Source: Geosiphon pyriformis (taxonomy: Eukaryota > Glomeromycota > Glomeromycetes > Archaeosporales > Geosiphonaceae). Taken from it: a stretch of DNA of 64,000 nucleotides. The notes beneath the pieces are model-generated. The model did no database searches and was not told the origin of the DNA. It saw only the letters and a list, made by a program, of their open reading frames with translations. Shown here one piece after another: positions 24,244 through 36,369 of the stretch (its first letter is position 1; the number at the start of each line of letters is the position of its first letter). The stretch spans positions 212,414 to 276,413 of the forward strand of contig JAAOMT010000071.1 in assembly GCA_016748015.1 (NCBI GenBank). Direction: 5' to 3'. The position numbers were made by a program, and so were the translations under genes.

Positions 24244-24887
24244 TGTTATGGGTTGGAGTAACAAGCTAACGGATAGCAAGGGAGAACAAGATTGTAGAGT
24301 GATGGAAATAATCAAAGGGGAATTCAACTTCAATGAGTGAATTGAATGAGTATGGATTTAATGTGCGAGATCAGTCTCATAAAATATTTCAGTTACTATT
24401 CTTTTCAAAAGATAACAAGGGAATCTGAAGGTAAAAAGATAGTCCATACTGTCAACAATTGATCACCACTGGTATAATTTTATGCCTCATGTTGGCACTT
24501 TTAGAATTCAATATTAGGTATCAATTTGTGCTTTTCAGTCACATTTATTCAAATAATCTTCAAATGCTACAATTATATATGTCAGAAAAAGGCCAACAAG
24601 TAATCTTTTATCCTAAGATGTTCAGATACTTGAAGATAAGGAAAGAAAAATTAGCGATAAGAGAGTGATTGAGATGAAAGTTGTTATTTTTATTTATTTG
24701 ATTCTTGTCTAAGAGATGATTTTCTACAGCTAAAAGACTCATTGCTTATATAGCTAATGAAAGTGGTCAACGACTAGGTCAATGATCAGGTCAATGATTG
24801 CTATCTAAAAATAGAGTGGCTAATTATATGACATTAGTGGTTAATACATGTAATAACTAATAAAAATTATGAGTTTCAACCATAACA
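24244..24887 (-). repeat. Element B 5' LTR
   Basis: Partner of 17192-17858. On the minus strand it starts TGTTATGGTTGAA and ends CCAACCCATAACA, the usual TG...CA form. It holds only three 12-bp repeat units (24765-24800). Confidence 0.93.
24765..24800. repeat. 12-bp tandem repeat in the B 5' LTR, three units
   Basis: Three units, GGTCAACGACTA, GGTCAATGATCA and GGTCAATGATTG, against five in the other LTR. The 24-bp difference accounts for the length difference between the two LTRs. Confidence 0.9.
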
Positions 24888-25147
24888 ATACTGTAAAACA
24901 GTTTTAATAAAAGATTAAACCTGGCTCTAAGACTGTAAACTCTTTGTATGTTGGAAATATTAGTTAAAAACTTATCACACTGGTTTAACATCCTAACTTT
25001 CACATGGTAGCTGGAATCACAAGCAAGCTCATTGCTAGTTTGTATATGTATTTGATAAAAACACTGTATGAAAGATTGCCTATGACAGTCAAAAAGCATT
25101 GTTACAAATAAATTTAGTGGTATATAATAATAATAGTTAGTGCTCAA
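24888..25147 (-). pseudogene. Element C 3' ORF, N-proximal and middle part
   Basis: A minus-strand stretch whose protein resembles the D/F 3' ORF in register: NELACDSSYHVKVRMLNQCDKF here against NEFKTAAGSTNTYYKLRAAFRLYDLF in D, followed by NISNIQRVYSLRARFNLLLK against the IQYIEKLTELKF block. It is broken off at 24888 by element B and resumes at 17191. The similarity is moderate, as expected for a separate family. Function unknown. Confidence 0.5.
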
Positions 25148-26959
25148 GATTTTGGGTTTCTAAAGAGCTTTTGATGGTTTTTTTTAGTAGACTTGTTTGT
25201 TGTGTTAGTGTTATTAGTCTCTAAAGGTCTGTTTGATTGTTATGAATTTATTCATAAAGTTCTTTGGTTATAAGACACAGAGAGATGTTTTGTAGTGTTG
25301 CAACTTTTTGTATATAAATGTGAGCTATCTTCTCTGAACTAATAAGTGCAGTTATTAGAGTCTAGTAGTATCTTTTTGCCCTTCTAGTAAGTTACCAAAA
25401 TAATATTAATATTCAAACTTAGAAAAAGTTTTTCTCTTTTACCAGGCTATTATAAAGTCTATTTTCAGACAGTTAATTTCTCTATGTTGTCACTCCACAA
25501 AAAAAATAAAATAAAATAAAAAAAATAAAATAAAAAAAAATAAAAATAAAAAAAAATAAAAATAAAAAAATAAAATAAAAGAAAATAAATTAGTATTGTC
25601 AATTGTTGTGATCAAAAACAATTAGTTCAGGTCATTAAGAATTTAAGATGTTTATGCTAAAAGCATCTGTCCTAAAACAAAAGTATGAAACAAAAATTAG
25701 TTTAATTTAAGCATGAAATAATTGATGATTATGTATCAATAATTTTGAGTTTTTCAAATAAGTCTTTTATTTTTGTATGATGTAATAATTATAAGAAAGA
25801 AGAAAATTGATTCTTTTCTGGCTGTCTTTCTAACTTCTACAACTACTTATTTTTATATATATTTTTTGGTTCTACAGAATTTTTTTTAATTGTTTTGTTT
25901 TTGCTAACTATTGCTTTGCTATTTCTGTTATTACTTTATTCTTCTATATTATTATTAGTTATTCTATGTTTCAATTAGTTATTTTGTATTATAATATATT
26001 ATTGAGTTTTATATTATGTTATTCTAAATTATTACATATTATTTTGTGTTTTTTCACATTATTCTGTATTATTTTATGTTATCATATTTTTGGTTACATT
26101 TTTCTTCATAACTTTGGATTGGTTTTTCTATTCAGATAATATTATCTCTCTTTTTTAGAATTGAGCTCCTGTGAAATCTTATATATTTGTAAAATCTGTG
26201 TTCTTTGTGTAGTGTTTAATTGTTAGCATTGAGTATTGCTTTTTGTAGGTTTTTAAATTAATTATTTGTTATTTGTCCTATGTTGTTAACCATAATAGTT
26301 GTTAACAAGCTGTCTAGTAGTATAACTGAACAGTATTTGAATGCTGAATATAAGTAATATATTGCTTTGTAATTTAGTATTAGATTGCTTTTTCTTACAA
26401 ATTTTTCTACTTGTTTAAGAGCCACTTTATTAAATGTTTAATGGTTAAAATTTTCATACAGTATACTCAATCCTAATTGTTTACCAATCTTATAGAATTA
26501 GTAAACTAGTGGAAGTTTTTCTTTTTACACTTTAAAGTTTTTAGATATCTATTTTTCTGTTACTGGTTTTAATGCTGGTCTGCTAAAAGATTTTTTGATT
26601 TCTTTAAGCTTTACCTAAGATGTATTTTTTTTTTCTTTTTGTTTCCCTTTTTTCTTGATCATTGTACAAAGCATTGACCATCAGGATAAAGAGTTGTTTA
26701 TAGAAATAGGATTGTTCAGTTTTAGTTGAACTTTTACCCACTTCTTTTTTGTTTCTATCTTTGTATCATATCTTTTTTTTATTAATGGTAATTTCTATTT
26801 GAGCAATGAATTATTGAATTGTGTCAAATAGTTGTTTTAAGAGTTGTAGAATTTAATTTGAAAGATCTATGTTGCAAGTTCTATCAATTTATTTTTGTTG
26901 TTTTGATGGTTATATATACTTAAATTTTCCAATTAAATAAACATATATCAATTATGTTT
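25148..26959. other. Element C region between integrase and 3' ORF, unexplained
   Basis: About 1.8 kb where D and F have only a few hundred bases. It includes an A-rich simple repeat (25498-25590), a TATATAAATG motif near 25310 followed by mixed sequence, and T-rich stretches. I see no coding domain on either strand. It may contain another old insertion such as a solo LTR or small non-autonomous element. Confidence 0.4.
25498..25590. repeat. A-rich simple repeat (AAAAT/AAAATA)n
   Basis: About 90 bp of A runs of three to nine separated by single T residues, with one G near the end. It looks like a decayed poly(A) or slippage-expanded tract. No other role is visible. Confidence 0.9.
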
Positions 26960-28250
26960 TGATAATAATAATTGGTTCCAGATCTTATGGTATATCTTTA
27001 AGTTTGATTAATGAAATTTGTGTTCCTAGTTAAAATATGGATAATAATAACTCTTGTTTTGTATGATAAATTTTTAACTGATTTCCATGTACTACTTTTT
27101 TTAAAATTCTGTCTTCCAATTATAATTTGTAAGCTTTATTGTCTAAAACTTTGTGTATATGAAATAGACTATTCTACTTTGGGTCAAACTTTCCACTCCA
27201 CTATTTTTTAGCCTTTGTACAATGTAACAGTACTTGGTCTTCAATTTTGAATTTAATTAGTTGGTTTGGTAAATGATTATTATGTTTTTTTTTGTTGTTC
27301 TTGAGCTTTATTAAAATTATCAGCTGTTGTTTTATAATTGTTTTCCAATGTTTCTATAAGCTAGTATGTTCTTTAATATAAGATAATTTCAAATTTTTTT
27401 TCAGTAATAGTTTTTGTTGAAAAAGAAGGTATTTTTTATTCAATAGGTTAAATAGCTTTTCTTTTATAAATTAGTTTGAATGATATGAATTAGGTAGTAT
27501 TTTGCTTTAATATTTAGTATGCAAATAATACAGAAAGTATAAATAAGTTTTATTTTTGTGTATTTTTATAACTTATTTTTACTAATGCCTCACATAGTGT
27601 TTGGTTAAATTGTTCTACCAATTCATTTGTTTGTGAGTAATATGGTGATAATAAGAGTTATTTTATTCCAAACTGTTGGCTTAGCTTGGTTAATATACTA
27701 TTAATAAAATGCATTCTTTAATCTGACAACAATTTTTTTGAACATTTATGTTAGCAAATTAGATCTTGATATACAAATTTGGTTACTGTTTTAACATTAG
27801 CTATTTGAATTGTTCTGGCTTTTGGTTATTTGATAAGGTAATCTATTGTTACAGCAATATACCAATTTTTTTTGGTTGTAATTAAGAAAAAACCAACCAA
27901 ATCAATCTTAATTCTATCAAATAAATTTTCAACTAGAATGGGTTAAAATGGTTCTATAAATCTGGTTCTTTTTTTTTGTTGGCATGAGTTACAGTTGAGA
28001 ACATATTCAAAAATATCTTTATATATTATTGGCCAATAGTATAGATTCATTGTTCTTTCTAGAGTAATATCTTTGTTGAAATGTTCTGTAGTGAGATCAG
28101 AATGTATGCTATGTAAAATAGTTTTTTTTTCATTGTTTTTTATAACTTATTGTAAGGTGAGGTGGTTTTAATATTCTTTATAATATAGTTAGTTGTTTTG
28201 AATAAAGTAATTATAAGCTTGTTTCTATATATTACTTTGTTCTTATTGAG
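26960..28250 (-). pseudogene. Element C integrase remnant
   Basis: Co-linear with the minus-strand integrase of F (48600-49940). The C-terminal part at 26960-27270 aligns with 48590-48880. The core near 27590-27650 matches the region coding HPQTNGLV..FNQTLCE, and the N-terminal zinc-binding part lies near 27980-28130 (CNSCQQKK-like). Many stops and some indels; no product possible. It would have inserted element cDNA. It belongs to the same pol as the RT at 28800-29772. Confidence 0.75.
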
Positions 28251-28800
28251 ATAATATCTCCTTGAACTGCAGTGTTAATAGATACTGGTGTATTTGTTGA
28301 TAAGTATTTGTATTTATGAATTCGAGATTAGATTTGTGTTATTTTTGACAAACTGTTAGCATTAGTGTTTGAATTTTTTTTTGTAATAGATCTTGTATAA
28401 AAATTGTTACAGATAAGTATTCTATTGTGTGTATCTTTCTTTTAGTTGTGATTTGCTGAGTAATCAAACAAGTTTTTTATAATTAGTGTATAGATTAAAT
28501 GGTTGTTTAAAATAGTGTCTCTAATTTTGTACCATCTAATAAATGACAAGACATTCTAAATCTGTCATGCTGTATATTTTTTCTACTGGGCTGGTGCTGC
28601 AATTAGTATAAGTGATCAGATGTTCTCTGTTGTCTGGTCTTATTTAAAACAGAACTATTTTTAAAGCATTTTTTGAGGCATTTGTTGTGACAATAAACTG
28701 CTTATTGAAGTCAAAATAGATTAGTATTAATGCTGTGATAAGGCATTGTTTAAGATTGTTAAATGTTTTTTGTTAATCTTTTTTTCATATATATGACATG
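28250..28800 (-). pseudogene. Element C RNase H remnant
   Basis: Minus-strand sequence co-linear with RNase H of F (50010-50500). The AINA-like Ty3 arrangement can be followed around 28450-28790, between the RT thumb (KNFLTKLKFL-like near 28870) and integrase. Catalytic residues cannot be scored reliably because of stops and frame changes. Confidence 0.6.
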
Positions 28801-29772
28801 TATTTTAACAATAGATAATAGAATGGTTTTATGATATTAAAAAATCTTTTAACAAATCTGTAATAGTATCCAGCCAATCCTAAAAATTTTCTCAGTTTTC
28901 ATAAATTAGTCAAAGCTAAAAAATTTCTAATTTTTTGTACTTTGTCTGAATCAGACTTGATTTCATTCTTGCTGATTACATGTTTTAGGAATTTCAGTTC
29001 AGTTTTCTTGAAGAAATATTTGTCAAGATTGAATTTTAATCTGGCTTCTTAGAGGCATTTAAAGATTTGTTGTAGATAAAATAAGTAATTATCAAATATT
29101 TTAGAGAACATATTGGTGTCATCTAAGTAAACTATAACTAATTTCCAAAGAATTTTTTTGTATACTACATCCATAAAACATTAAAAGATAGCAAAAGTAT
29201 TACACAATTCAAAAAACATTATGTTGAATTCAAAGTTTTCATCTTACATGATAAAAGCCGTTTTTTCTTTATTTTTGGGGTCTATTTCTACTTGTTAATA
29301 TTTACTAACTAAGTCTAATAATGAGAACCATTTTTTGTTGTCTAAATTATCCAATATTTTTTGTATAAGGAGAGTAGAGTAACTATTGTTACAAGTAACA
29401 CTGTTTAGTTTTCAGTAATCTACACAAAACTATATTTTTTTATTCTTTTTGGTAACTAATATCATTAAAGAAGACCAAGAACTTAATGATTCTTTGATTA
29501 ATCTATAATTTAATATTTCTTGTATTTCTTTCTTAATTAAATTATCATCTGTTGGGATTATTTAATATGCCTATTATTTAATAAAGCAGACATCATCTGT
29601 ATTAATCTGATGTTTTACAATGTTTGTGCATCCAAACTTATTTTTACTGATAAAGACATTGGCATATTGATTTAGAAGAACTTTGAGCTGCATTTGTTGT
29701 AAGGTGCTTAAGTTTTTCAAATTGAGTTTATTGATCTCTTTTGGTATAAACAAGTAATTTTTTTTTGGCAGG
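28800..29772 (-). pseudogene. Element C reverse transcriptase, cut by element D
   Basis: Minus-strand RT. Near 29440 lies the FCVDYxxLN block, near 29290 the FSLLDLVS-like block, near 29220 NIMFFELCN, and near 29130 VVYLDDTNMFS, where YLDD is kept. Upstream (29580-29772) is the linker that follows dUTPase (HQINTDD near 29600). The frame stops many times. It ends at 29772 because element D inserted there; the preceding dUTPase resumes at 39532. Confidence 0.8.
29769..29772. repeat. Probable target duplication of D, left copy (CAGG)
   Basis: CAGG precedes the left LTR of D, and CAGA (39532-39535) follows the right LTR. They differ by one G-to-A transition. Four base pairs also fits element B. 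Confidence 0.55.
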
Positions 29773-30721
29773 TGTTATTAATAGAATTTTAGCTATTAAT
29801 TAGCATGAAATTACTCTCATAATTTCTAGCATATATTATTATTATTTCGATTATCACTTATTATTTAATTAAATTATCAAAAATTATTACTTAATCAATA
29901 ATTCAATTTGTACCATAGAAATTAAGATGATTAAATTACACAATACCCTGAATCATTTAATATAGTCAAAATTCGCCGAAATTAATGAAAATTGGTCGAA
30001 ATAATTAATAGTTCAGTAAAATAACTTGTAGTTTGTTAAAATGTATTTTTAGTTTATTAAAATTATAGCAAAGAGAAAAGTGCAAGTTCAAAGACTAGTA
30101 CTACAACAAGTTGTATAAAAGAAAAGCTTCTCTCTTCAAGAAAATATATCTTCTTATAGTATCTTACTTTAGATATCTTAATTAGAACAAATTACTTTTA
30201 CATATTTTAAATAAAAATTAAATATTTGAAAACCAAATCCTTTAATTATTATACTTGAAATTCTCTCAACACAACTAACATTTTGAAATTAATTAGCTAC
30301 CAATTTCAGTAATCTGTTAATAACTCCAGACTTGGATAAAAAACGTTTTCTTTGACAATTCTATTTTCTTTCACATTTTTTTATTTTTCTTTTACTTTTT
30401 TTTATTATAATTATTAAAGTAGTCTACAGACAAGATTTCTGTAGAAGAGTTAACTTTCACAGCAAAGTAATTACACATTTTTAGTGAGCTTCCAGATGAG
30501 CAATTCCTGGGAAAGAGTTGACGTTTACTACAATGTAACTACATAAAGTAACTGGCACAAAATTGGCCATTCTACTTATAAGTCCAGCAGTTCAAATTAT
30601 AGAAGATAATTTGAAGATAAATTCAGTTATTGGAGGTTTAATTACTTTCAGAAAACGCGAAATTAGCAACAGACAGACATTAACAACATTCAAAAAAAGA
30701 GACCAAAAACTTCCAATAACA
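29773..30721 (+). repeat. Element D 5' LTR
   Basis: Matches 38560-39531 and, in inverse orientation, the F LTRs. It contains AAATTCGCCGAAATT-type repeats (29968-30060), a TATA box (30114-30120) and ends CAATAACA. Confidence 0.92.
30114..30120 (+). promoter_or_regulatory. TATA box in the D 5' LTR
   Basis: TATAAAA in the context AAGTTGTATAAAAGAAAAGC, kept in all four D/F LTRs (30114, 38911, 47287, 56247). A conserved TATA in mid-LTR marks the likely U3/R transcription start region. Confidence 0.7.
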
Positions 30722-30723
30722 TT

Positions 30724-30741
30724 TAGTGCTCTACTACAGAA
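30724..30741 (+). other. Element D primer binding site, degraded
   Basis: TAGTGCTCTACTACAGAA two bases after the LTR. In F the same place reads TGGTGCTCTCCCACAGAA, so D differs by transitions, including the G that should pair with the tRNA CCA end. Confidence 0.75.
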
Positions 30742-30766
30742 ATAATACAGTAACAATGAATTCAAA

Positions 30767-32560
30767 GTGGCGACCACACTAGATACAACAATTCTAGAGT
30801 ATTACCAGTCAATTTACACTCACTGCAAACAAAGATTCAACATTCCAGACGGAATTAAAGTTGTCAAAAAATCAGTATACCAATATATTGAAAATCACAT
30901 TAACAATTATTTTTTGGGAAACTACAATATTTCAGAAGTTAAAAGCAATCTTTACAATAATTTATTGCACTATTTACAATTAAGAACTGAAGACCTTAAC
31001 AGTAAAACACTTGCCACTTACTTTTAAGAACTTAACTTCAGCATTATTCAGTATTGTGAAAAAAAATACTCAGTACAATCCAAATACTCTTTTAACTTTA
31101 AATCAGAAACCAAAACAAGCAACAAAGGCAAACAAAAAGTAAAACAATACCCAAAAACCACTCCAATACTACCAAAGACAACTGTCAAACACTTGCAAAC
31201 ACCTGAACAAAGAACCAGTGTCAAAGTACCACTTTCTATTACACTATTTTCAATTTTACTTGCTTAACCACAAACACTAAATTCATCATTTACCTGTTTC
31301 TTCAGACCAGAAAATTTTCAGCCATTCAGAAATTCTACTCAACAGCAGGAATCAATATCAACCAGCACTAATCTTCTTGATTACTTACAGGAAAATGAAA
31401 GTAATCATTCAGAAAATCTGGAAAGTAAAAAAACTGAATCAAAACCAGAAAAAACTACAGAAAATAAAAAAGAAATGGCAACTGCTTATATTGCAAAAAT
31501 TCCAGAATTTACTGGTGAAGATAATAATACCAGCCCTCAAGAATGGCTTGACAAAGTCCAGAAAGCAGGAGATGCAAATGAATAGAATACAGCAAAAATG
31601 CTCAAAGCAATCTCATACTTTCTCCAAAGAACTATAGAAGAATGGTTTGAAAACTTAAAAGAACTATTTAAAAACTGGCAAGCATTCAAAAATGCTTTCT
31701 TACAACAATTTACCAACAACAACACCTCTATCACTTTCTATAATTGCTTTTGCAATATTAAACAAGAAACATCTGAAACTGTTATGATTTATCTTGGGAG
31801 ATTCAACAAACTTCTTCAATGAATTTGACAATTGAAAACCAATGAATACTATTCCAATGCCCAGATTTTGGATCAGTTTATAGCAGGATTAAAAGACAAA
31901 TTAATCAAGAAAGTTCATCCACATGTCCCAAAAAACTTAGCAATAGCCATTAGACATATAAAAAACTATAAAATAGCAATGGAAGAAGCAAACCATACCA
32001 AACTTGTAAATCTTGCTATTGGAAAAACCAGTTCAGCAGCTGAAAAAAAAATTGACCAACTTACAAAGAAGGTAAAGAACTATTTCACCAACCAACAACA
32101 ATAGCAACAACCACAAAGATATTAGCCACCACAATAACAAAACCAAACCAACTACTTATTCTCATTAAACAATTAAAATCAAAGTTGTTATTATTGTGAA
32201 ATTTCAGGACATTGGAAACGAGATTGCAGAAAGCTACAAAGAGACCAGTAAAACAGAAGTAATCAGCATTACTCTTCAACACAGCAATTTCATTATCAGC
32301 CTCTACTACCAGCCTACTATTTCTCAAGATCCCAATAGCAAACCAATTACTATTAACCTGCTCCATAGCAACAATATTAACAACTTTTACTAATTCAACA
32401 GTATCAACAACCACCTAACAACAATATCAAGTACCAGTCTGAAAATTGGTTTAACATAACTAATTCACATCTCAAAATCAATTTCAGAATAATAACAATA
32501 GAATCAACTCAAACAACCAGTTGGTTCCCTGAAATTCTGGTCAGCAAAGACCCAGTCACT
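30767..32560 (+). pseudogene. Element D gag
   Basis: The frame opens near the GTG at 30767 (no clear ATG) with TILEYYQSIYTHCKQRFNIP, a start shared with F. The central gag domain has IPEFTGEDN near 31500, SPQEWLDKVQ near 31535, FYFLQ-type near 31610, WFENLKELFKNWQAFK near 31650-31690 and FLQQFTNNNTSIT near 31700. An intact zinc knuckle CYYCEISGHWKRDC lies at about 32183-32225, followed by a Gln/Asn/Pro-rich tail. Several stops (31025, 31263, 31582, 31818, 32102 and more). Gag packages element RNA; this copy is dead. Confidence 0.88.
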
Positions 32561-33300
32561 ACCATACCCAATCCAGCTATCTTACAATGCCAGAAGAATC
32601 GAATTTTCAACAAACTGCACTTTCTAAAAGTAAAGTTGCAGCACCAAGATCAAACCATTCTAATAATACTATCTTATCAGCACAAATTGCTCAAAATGTC
32701 AACCTTTCAGATATATTTTCATTTGAATTTGAAACAAATAAATCACTATTCTTGCTTAGCAATGCAGCAGTCAATAAAAAAACCCATTTGGTTAATTCTA
32801 AACAGTGGATTAGCTGGAAGTATCATCACTTATTAATTAATGCAACAACTTCAACAAACTGTTGACAGATCTGTTCAGACAGTTATTGTTACAGCAGATA
32901 ATATAAAAAAGACACCAGTAGAAGAAATTGACAATTTCTTATTTATTATTAATAGAATTACTATTTCAGTCAAAGTTCTAGTCATGGATATATCTCAATA
33001 CCAAGCTCTTGTTGGAAATGATTGGCTTCTTAAGGCCAATACAAATTTAGATTGGGAAACCCAGGAATTGAAGATTTCATACCAAGGACAATATACAAAA
33101 GTATCTGTCACCTGTGGTACTTTTAATAAAAAATCTGAAAAAGCCTTAGTATTCGAATTTGAAAAAGAGAAAGAACTACCAATTACTAAAACCTTTATGG
33201 TTCTTGGATCAACATCTAATTGGGCTGAAAAAACAGAACAGGAAATTTTTAAGAAGACCAGAAAATGGAATGTAGTTAGATACTCAACATCAGAACCATG
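32561..33300 (+). pseudogene. Element D protease
   Basis: It has the retropepsin pattern, but the active-site block at about 32785-32825 reads LILNSGLAGSIIT: the Asp of DSG is Asn. Downstream, KVLVMDISQYQALVGNDWL (about 32970-33025) and DWETQELKISY match F. Relative to F about 40 bases are missing just before the active site (about 32770), changing the frame. It would process Gag-Pol but is inactive here on both counts. Confidence 0.85.
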
Positions 33301-33309
33301 AAAACAACC

Positions 33310-33940
33310 ACCTTATATTCCACTTAAATGCAAAGATTGTAAAAAAAAACTTTTATCAATGAGAGCATGTATTTCTCCAGAAAAAAATATGAAATTTGCA
33401 TCTGCTACTTTTGCAAAACATGCCATAGAAAACGATTTGGATATCCCAAAAGAAGTAAAAAATAGAACAACACTCCTTGTCTTATATATAGAAATATACT
33501 ACCAGAAGAATGCAACTGGATTAATGTTGCAATAAGAAGAAGACTATGTGATCAAACCTGTCAATATGCTCTATCAATCTCAGAAAAATTCAGAAAAGAA
33601 ACACTATTTGATACAACATACAACAGTGCTTTCAATAAACTTTACTACTATCCTCATAATACTGAAATAATCTTTGATTTAGCAATAGCTTTAATTAATA
33701 GAGCCATATAGAAAGATGTCTGAAAAATAAAAGAAGCTGAATACATTGAATACACAATAGAATTGGCTGGATTTAACTATAAAGATAAAATGGAAACATA
33801 CTATTAAATTGCAAGTCACACTTATCCAATCCAAGAAGCTCAAATTTAATGATTAAAGCAAATGAATATTCAATTGTGTAAAGAATACATTATGCCTTAT
33901 GACAATAAATGGTGTTCAGAATGTTATGCTCTTAGCATTC
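33310..33940 (+). pseudogene. Element D Cys-rich module between protease and dUTPase
   Basis: The translated region has paired cysteines: KCKDCKKKL near 33330, CYFCKTCHRKRF near 33400, CL...LPEECN near 33480-33515, DQTCQYA near 33552, and CKEY...WCSECYAL near 33878-33935. The same pattern, with the same intervening helical segment, appears in C, E and F. It looks like a set of zinc ribbons or knuckles. I do not recognise the domain. Stops are present. Confidence 0.75.
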
Positions 33941-34700
33941 TCTTATTCAGTAAAAATGACCAGGAGGAAATTGAGTTTGAAGAGCATAAGCCAGAAAAAG
34001 AAATCACAACAACTCCAATCTATTTTATTAAAAACCAGCCTGCTATACAACTCAAATACTTTGACAACAATGGAAAAAGAATAAAACCAGAAAAAGCCCA
34101 CGAAATTAATGCAAGATATGATCTAAGATATCCTGGCAAAAACACTTTGGTTCTTTAACCAAAATCAATAACCAAAATCAACCTCAAAATTGCTCTTGAA
34201 ATATCACCAGAAGCAATAGTACAAATTGCTTCCCAATCATTATTGGCAAGCAAAGAAATTAATGTCAGAGGAGGAATCATAGATACAGGATATATTAAAG
34301 ACACTACCATTATGTTACAGAATGAAACAAACAAACCATTCAGAATTAAACATGCTAAAAAAATTGCCCAAGCAATTTACCTACCCTTAATCAACATTTC
34401 GGATTTACAATCAGTTAACAACAGAGAACAATTAGAAAAAAGTGAAAAAGGAACTCAAGATTTTGGTTCAACTGAACAATTTACAGTTCTAGTAAACATA
34501 GCTCTCAATATACAAAATGAATCTTACCAGATTCTTTAACTTCTCCAACCAATTATCATTTCACTTTTTGGAAACATCACAAAATTTACACTTGCTCAAA
34601 ACCCACTACTACTCAACAAATCTTTGAATTCAATAAACAAATCTGTTTAAAGCATGAAATCTCAATTTCAAAGGAATAAAAAAATTTCAAGTTATATTCT
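33941..34700 (+). pseudogene. Element D dUTPase domain of pol
   Basis: The five trimeric dUTPase motifs are present in order: motif 1 ARYDLRYPG (about 34110), motif 2 ASQSLLAS (about 34230, usual RSS), motif 3 GGIIDTGY (about 34270, with the catalytic Asp and the base-stacking Tyr), motif 4 KKIAQAIYLP (about 34355) and motif 5 GTQDFGST (about 34450). In a working enzyme these hydrolyse dUTP to dUMP and keep uracil out of cDNA. A stop at 34156 follows motif 1. Confidence 0.9.
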
Positions 34701-34899
34701 ACAATCCCAATAATTACCCTATTGTCTTATTGAATAAATTAGAGATTGGAATCATATACAGCAACATTTTCTAAGATGAAAACTCTCAAATTGTTTCTAA
34801 TTTTATCGAAATTATAAGACATACTCTACTCTCAAATCCAAATATCATTCCAATTACTGAAAACTACCACTTTTTGGAAGAAAAACTCTCTTAAATCAA

Positions 34900-35830
34900 C
34901 ATAAATCTCTTAAAACTTTAACAACAAAAACAATTAGCTAATAGCTGAATTTACAGATATATTTGCAAAAAACAACAATGATCTTGGAAAAACTAATATT
35001 GTCTAACACCAGATCTACACAGAAGATGCTTCACCAAAATGACAACAAGTTTATTGAATTTCACCTCCCAGCCACCAATTTATTAGAGAAGAAGTCCAAA
35101 GAATACTTAATAATAAATTGATTCAATCATCAAGAAGCCCATAAGTCTCATCAGTGATTCTTGTCAAAAAGAAAAATGGAAAAATCAGATTCTGTGTAGA
35201 TTATTATCAGCTCAACAGCATAATAATTGAGATGCTTACTCTTTTTCAAGAATTGATAATATACTAGATGCCTTAGAAAAAGCCAAGTTTTTCTTAACTT
35301 TAGACTTGGAAAGTGGATACTGGCAAGTCGAAATAAACCCAAAAGATAGATCCAAAACAGCATTTACCACCCAAGGAAAGAACTATGAGTTTAATGTTAT
35401 GCCTTTTAGACTTTCCAATATACCAGCAACATTCTAATGACTCATAGATGTTGTATATGAAAGACTTTTATGACAATCAGTAGTTGTTTATTTGGATAAC
35501 ACTAATGTATATTTACTCAGCTTTGAAGCCCATCTTATCTACTTGCAAGAAGTTTTTCAATGATTACAAAAAACAAGATTGAAATTGAATATTGAAAAAT
35601 GTCACTTTGAAAAAACAAGCTTAATCTTTCTTGAACACATAGTTAGTAAAGATGAAATTAAACCAAATCCAGAAACAATTAGTGCTGTTAAAAACTTTCA
35701 AACTCCCAAAAATACCACAAAGCTACAAGAATTTGTAGAATTAGTCTCTTACTATCAGAAATTCATAAAAAAATTCCAAACCACTCAATTATCTTATCAA
35801 CAAAAATGTGCCATACCAATAGACTAAAGA
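34900..35830 (+). pseudogene. Element D reverse transcriptase
   Basis: Plus-strand RT with VSSVILVKKKNGKIRFCVDY near 35150-35200, FFLTLDLESGYWQVE near 35290, EFNVMPFRLSN near 35390 and VVYLDNTNVY near 35485, where the second catalytic Asp of YLDD is Asn. The thumb block FLEHIVSKDEIKPNP lies near 35630. Stops at several places and two frame changes. Not functional. Confidence 0.87.
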
Positions 35831-36300
35831 ACAACAGAAAGTCTTTGAAATCTTTAAGACAAAATTAACAACAGCACCAGTTTTTGCTTATCCAAACTTT
35901 AATAAATGGTTTCAACTAACTACTGATGCTTTACACATAGCTTTTGGTCCTATTCTATCACAATTAAATGAAAATGGCCAAGAGCAAGTTATTGTCTATG
36001 CCAGTAAAACACTTAAACCAACAAAACTCAAATATGACTCAACTGAATTGGAAGCTACTGCAGTTATTTGGGCTTTTAAATACTTTCAACAATACTTGAA
36101 GAATAGAAAAGAATTTGATATCATAACTAACAATATTAGTCTTAAATGATTCAATAAAAAGAAAACAGAACAAAGTGCCAAACAGTCTTGATGGAATAAT
36201 TTCCTAGCAGACTACAAATATATTGTACACTACAAACCAGAAAAACTATACACCAATATTGATAGCCTCTCAAGAATGAGACAAGATTAATACCAACAAC
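35831..36300 (+). pseudogene. Element D RNase H
   Basis: QQKVFEIFKTKLTTAPVF leads into LTTDALHIAFGPILSQ (first Asp near 35923). Then come VYASKTLKPT (about 35997) and the ELEATAVIW helix (about 36047), with the Glu present. DIITNNI (about 36118) has Asn where the third acid (TDN) is expected. The terminal block reads NIDSLSRMRQ (about 36252). It degraded RNA in the RNA:DNA hybrid; damaged here. Confidence 0.8.
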
Positions 36301-36369
36301 AATTTTACCACAACTTATCAACCTACTAACAGAATAACAAAACAACAATAGATCTCAGAAATTACAACA

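Larger units (their letters stand above)
17192..24887 (-). mobile_element. Element B: complete Ty3/gypsy retrotransposon
   Basis: Two LTRs (667 and 644 bp), a tRNA-type PBS, a PPT and a target duplication bound minus-strand gag, protease, RT, RNase H and integrase genes in Ty3/gypsy order, plus an extra 3' ORF. Minus-strand LTRs begin TGTTATGG and end CATAACA (CATAATA in the 3' copy). It is inserted in the 3' ORF of element C. Gag and pol are in different frames and both carry stops. It has no dUTPase, unlike the other LTR elements in the window. Confidence 0.95.

Noticed and set aside
25498-25590. CRISPR-like or regular tandem repeat
   Set aside because: Only an irregular A-rich tract with no spacer structure.
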